Notes under the pieces: model-generated
Seen by the model: the letters and a program-made list of their open reading frames with translations, nothing else
Told to the model about the DNA's origin: nothing
The model's database searches: none
Assembly: GCA_024644285.1 (NCBI GenBank)
Contig: JAHELH010000107.1
Location: 1 to 7,968 of the forward strand
From: Paracoccaceae bacterium
GTDB lineage: Bacteria; Pseudomonadota; Alphaproteobacteria; Rhodobacterales; Rhodobacteraceae
Direction: 5' to 3'
DNA length: 7,968 bases
Part shown: in pieces, positions 5,913 through 7,968 of the stretch
Layout: every line of letters begins with the position of its first letter
Numbering within the stretch: position 1 is the first letter of the stretch
Made by a program: the position numbers and the translations under genes

Positions 5913-6670
5913 CGCGCCGCATAACCCGCCGCCTGCTGCTCGGCGCCGCCCTGGCCGCGCCGCCGCTGATCCTCGGCGCGACCGGCAACCTGCCATCGTG
6001 GAAACGGATCAAGCAAAGTTACACGGCGACCGGCGAGCGCCTGTCGCACGCGGTGTATTCGCGAATCGGCCGGTCAGCCCTGGCGCGGGAATACCCCCCC
6101 GAAGAGATGTCGCCCGAGTTCCGCACCAACGGCGCGACCACGGGCAACACGCCCGCCTGGCTGGAGGCGCGTGAGAGCGGCTTTGCGAACTGGACGCTGC
6201 AGGTCGACGGGCTGGTCCACGCGCCGCGCCGGTTCAGCCTGGCCGACCTGCAGGTTCTGCCGTTGCGCAGCCAGATCACCCGGCACGACTGTGTCGAAGG
6301 CTGGTCGGCCATTGGCGGCTGGACCGGGGTGCCGCTGTCGCACGTGCTGGAGGCGGTGCAGCTGCAGGCCGATGCAAGGTACCTGGTCTTCTGGTGCAGC
6401 GACGTCATGCGCGGCTTCCAGTACTACGAGAGCATCGACCTGATCGATGCCTTCCATCCCCAGACCATCCTCGCCTACGCGATGAACCGCGTGCCGCTGC
6501 CGGTGGGCCACGGCGCGCCGCTGCGCCTGCGGGCCGAGCGGCAGTTGGGCTACAAGCAGGCCAAGTTCGTCGAACGCATCGAGGCGGTGGCGTCGCTGTC
6601 CAGCGTCGGCTTTGGCAATGGCGGGTTCTGGGAAGATATTGCCGGCTACGAATGGTATGCCGGGATCTGA
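5909..6670 (+). CDS. Tat-exported molybdopterin-dependent oxidoreductase, sulfite oxidase/MsrP fold
   Basis: A 253-residue single-domain molybdoenzyme. The N-terminus MTRRITRRLLLGAALAAPPL has a twin-arginine motif (TRRLLL, Arg7-Arg8) and a hydrophobic stretch, so export by Tat is expected. The catalytic domain (about 90-225) shows RHDCVEGWSAIGGW (125-138), where Cys128 matches the molybdenum-ligand cysteine of the family. It also has YYESIDL (172-178), LAYAMNRVPLPVGHGAPLRL (188-207) and ERQLGYKQAKFVERI (210-224). There is no C-terminal dimerisation domain as in sulfite oxidase or SoxC, so it is closer in layout to MsrP (YedY). The upstream partner is a cytochrome b561-type protein rather than the usual MsrQ, which suggests a different electron route or substrate. 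The gene overlaps the cytochrome stop by 4 nt. A run of seven C at 6094-6100 lies in the Tyr62-Pro63-Pro64 codons. Substrate unknown. Confidence 0.9.
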   Translation: MTRRITRRLLLGAALAAPPLILGATGNLPSWKRIKQSYTATGERLSHAVYSRIGRSALAREYPPEEMSPEFRTNGATTGNTPAWLEARESGFANWTLQVDGLVHAPRRFSLADLQVLPLRSQITRHDCVEGWSAIGGWTGVPLSHVLEAVQLQADARYLVFWCSDVMRGFQYYESIDLIDAFHPQTILAYAMNRVPLPVGHGAPLRLRAERQLGYKQAKFVERIEAVASLSSVGFGNGGFWEDIAGYEWYAGI

Positions 6671-6676
6671 CGCGCC

Positions 6677-6690
6677 GTCGGTTACCCGAC
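6677..6690. terminator. Short hairpin between convergent genes
   Basis: GTCGG (6677-6681) and CCGAC (6686-6690) form a perfect 5-bp stem around a 4-nt loop, 6 nt after the molybdoenzyme stop and spanning the MAPEG stop codon. There is no T-run on either strand, so it would be a weak or Rho-assisted end at best. It is the only candidate in the 11-nt gap between the two convergent stop codons. On the minus strand the loop is GTAA. Confidence 0.25.
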
Positions 6691-7155
6691 CGCGCCCAGC
6701 GCCGCGACCAGCACCCAAAGCGCCATGACGATCACGATGACCGAGCCGATGGTATAGAACGTGGCGCGCGTCTCGTGGCTTTTCGCGGTGCCGTAGGCCC
6801 AGGCATGCAGCGCGCGGGCGATGACGAAGCCCATCATCAGCGCGATCGCGGCCCAGAGCGGCGGGCTGACGGCGACAAGGCCCAGCCCCGCCACCCAGAA
6901 GGCTGGGATGTTCTCCAGGTCGTTGCGATGCATCCGGCGCGAGCGTTCCACCGCCTCGTTGGGCTGCAGCTGCGCCGGGTCGGGCGCCTTGTTGATCGCG
7001 CCGGGACGCAGATCCTCGGGGCTTACAAAGCCGGCGCCCTCGCGCGTCATCGCGCGCACCGTCATCCAGCCCTGGCCCATGACCTTCAGCACGGTCAGCG
7101 CCGCGGCGATCAGCCAGGTGACGAAGACCGGGTTATCGAGGCTGAAGGCGGCCAT
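6682..7155 (-). CDS. MAPEG-family membrane protein
   Basis: A 157-residue integral membrane protein of the MAPEG family (membrane-associated proteins in eicosanoid and glutathione metabolism). Hydrophobic segments lie at about 9-28, 83-98, 100-118 and 133-155. The family core RMHRNDLENIPAFWV (74-88) and ARALHAWAYG (113-122) with Arg130 are visible. Some members are glutathione transferases or peroxidases, but most bacterial ones are uncharacterised, so no reaction is assigned. The hydrophilic loop 50-70 is rich in Pro and Ala. ATG 7155 places the start just before the first membrane helix and 7 nt after the DJ-1-like gene stop. An ATG at 7191 would overlap that gene by 29 nt and add 12 polar residues. 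No clear ribosome binding site precedes either, so translational coupling to the upstream gene is likely. Confidence 0.88.
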   Translation of the reverse strand: MAAFSLDNPVFVTWLIAAALTVLKVMGQGWMTVRAMTREGAGFVSPEDLRPGAINKAPDPAQLQPNEAVERSRRMHRNDLENIPAFWVAGLGLVAVSPPLWAAIALMMGFVIARALHAWAYGTAKSHETRATFYTIGSVIVIVMALWVLVAALGAVG

Positions 7156-7162
7156 CGGCGGT

Positions 7163-7786
7163 TTATTCAGCGGCCATGTCGGGCGCGTCATCTATCGGGT
7201 GATGCACGATCTCGGTCCCGAGCACCGTCATGCTTTCGCGCAGGAACGCGGCCAGCGCGGTCCAGTCCTCGGCGGTGACGAGGTTGCCGTCGCGCAAGGC
7301 GGCCCTGGGGCCGATCTTGACGAGCATCGCCTTGGTCAGCCGGATCTCGGGCTCGACGGTGTAATACGCCGCGACGCGCTTGCCGTCGATGACGTCGGGC
7401 ACGGCGACCAGCACCTGCGGGCCGCGGCCGAGCGCGAGGATCGGCTTGTCGTCGAGGTAGAATTCGCGGACGAGCTCGCGGATCCGGGTGCGGGTGCGGA
7501 TATGTTCGGGACCGCGCCCGCCGGGGATGTAGACCGCGTCGTAGCTGTCGGACTCGGCCGTGGCGAAGTCGCGCGTGACCTCGACCGCGTGGCCCTTGTG
7601 CTCGGCTCCGGCGGCAATTCCGCGCGCGTGATCCTGCACGCTGGTGGCGACAAGGTCGCCGTAATGGGTGTCTGGGCAGATGATGTCGATGGTGTGGCCG
7701 ACGGCCTCCATCGCTTGCTGGAAGACGAAGATGTCGTAATCGCCGGAATAGTCTCCGATCAGCATCAAGATGCGCTTGCCGGACAT
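7163..7786 (-). CDS. DJ-1/PfpI-family protein with altered nucleophile elbow
   Basis: A 207-residue single-domain protein of the DJ-1/ThiJ/PfpI superfamily. Visible motifs are the N-terminal strand KRILMLIGDYSGDYDIFVF (4-22), AVGHTIDIICPD (28-39), YDAVYIPGGRGPEHIR (82-97) and DGNLVTAEDW (about 165-174). In most relatives the segment after ADKPI reads AICHGPQ, with a reactive cysteine followed by histidine. Here it reads ALGRGPQ, so Gly120-Arg121 replace Cys-His. The position of the partner glutamate (Glu18 of human DJ-1) appears as Asp18. Classic cysteine chemistry (protease, glyoxalase, deglycase) is therefore not supported, and a binding or structural role, or a non-cysteine mechanism, must be considered. 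The reading frame is otherwise intact. The ATG has an AAGGGGGGG ribosome binding site 4 nt upstream. It is the first gene before the MAPEG gene, 7 nt apart, on the same strand. Confidence 0.88.
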   Translation of the reverse strand: MSGKRILMLIGDYSGDYDIFVFQQAMEAVGHTIDIICPDTHYGDLVATSVQDHARGIAAGAEHKGHAVEVTRDFATAESDSYDAVYIPGGRGPEHIRTRTRIRELVREFYLDDKPILALGRGPQVLVAVPDVIDGKRVAAYYTVEPEIRLTKAMLVKIGPRAALRDGNLVTAEDWTALAAFLRESMTVLGTEIVHHPIDDAPDMAAE

Positions 7787-7790
7787 GGCA

Positions 7791-7799
7791 CCCCCCCTT
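7791..7799 (-). promoter_or_regulatory. G-tract ribosome binding site of the DJ-1-like gene
   Basis: Minus-strand AAGGGGGGG lies 4 nt before the ATG at 7786. The seven-G run is prone to slippage, which would change the spacing to the start codon. Confidence 0.55.
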
Positions 7800-7819
7800 G
7801 GCCGCAGCGAATATCGGCG

Positions 7820-7847
7820 AGTGTACCTGCTCCGGCGCAGTTCGCAA
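7820..7847 (-). promoter_or_regulatory. Sigma70-like promoter candidate for the DJ-1/MAPEG genes
   Basis: On the minus strand TTGCGA (7842-7847; 4 of 6 to TTGACA) is followed after 16 nt by TACACT (7820-7825; 4 of 6 to TATAAT), in the 74-nt gap before the DJ-1-like gene. It would give a leader of roughly 25 nt, enough for the ribosome binding site. Confidence 0.35.
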
Positions 7848-7860
7848 AGGGAGGCGGTGG

Positions 7861-7968
7861 TCAGATGCTGGCCCAGTCGGTGTAGACTTGGCCGGGCGCG
7901 GGGTCACGGCGCTTCAGGGCGGCGCGGCGTTGGCGGGCTTCGATGCTCAGCGGGCGGACGCGCAGTCT
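7861..7968 (-). CDS. C-terminal end of an unrecognised protein (5' part outside window)
   Basis: The minus strand is open from the right edge to a TGA at 7861-7863 and gives 35 residues ending DPAPGQVYTDWASI. Most codons end in G or C, as in the other genes here, and a stop followed by a 74-nt gap before the next gene start fits a real gene end. The segment is rich in Arg and Ala with a Pro/Gly turn and a Trp near the end. I do not recognise a family from this fragment. It is on the same strand as the DJ-1-like gene and could be upstream in the same transcript. Confidence 0.45.
   Translation of the reverse strand, partial: RLRVRPLSIEARQRRAALKRRDPAPGQVYTDWASI

Overview
The window reads as alphaproteobacterial DNA. 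It is very GC-rich, coding frames carry mostly G or C at third positions, genes are tightly packed with short overlaps, and the protein types (GcvT-family dimethylglycine dehydrogenase-like flavoprotein, XRE-cupin regulator, cytochrome b561/molybdoenzyme pair) are typical of Rhodobacterales. That assignment is an inference from composition and protein style; there is no rRNA or marker gene here. No tRNA, rRNA, CRISPR array, insertion sequence or phage gene was seen.

Left half, minus strand, transcribed from about 4850 toward 1. An XRE-cupin regulator (4262-4849) is followed after 13 nt by an 816-residue FAD/folate oxidative demethylase of the dimethylglycine/sarcosine dehydrogenase family (1798-4248). 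A 124-nt gap containing a perfect 9-bp-stem hairpin follows. Next come a zinc-free MDR quinone-oxidoreductase-like protein (612-1673) and a homocysteine S-methyltransferase overlapping it by 8 nt and running off the left edge (<1-619). Together they look like a self-regulated catabolic unit for an N- or S-methylated compound. The methyltransferase would move one methyl to homocysteine, and the flavoprotein would oxidise further N-methyl groups and pass the carbon to tetrahydrofolate. A glycine betaine -> dimethylglycine -> sarcosine route fits, but the substrate is not proven by the sequence.

Middle. A 229-nt divergent intergenic region (4850-5078) separates this operon from a plus-strand pair. 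It holds helically phased GGAA repeats, a 12-bp palindrome and an 11-bp inverted repeat beside a strong ribosome binding site. The pair is a membrane cytochrome b561-type protein (5079-5912) and a Tat-exported single-domain molybdopterin oxidoreductase of the sulfite oxidase/MsrP fold (5909-6670), overlapping by 4 nt. They form a plausible membrane-to-periplasm electron-transfer module of unknown substrate.

Right part, minus strand, convergent with the pair. A DJ-1/PfpI-family protein (7163-7786) is followed after 7 nt by a MAPEG-family membrane protein (6682-7155). The DJ-1 protein lacks the catalytic Cys-His of the nucleophile elbow (Gly-Arg instead). A candidate promoter lies upstream. At the right edge is the C-terminal end (7861-7968) of another minus-strand gene that I do not recognise.
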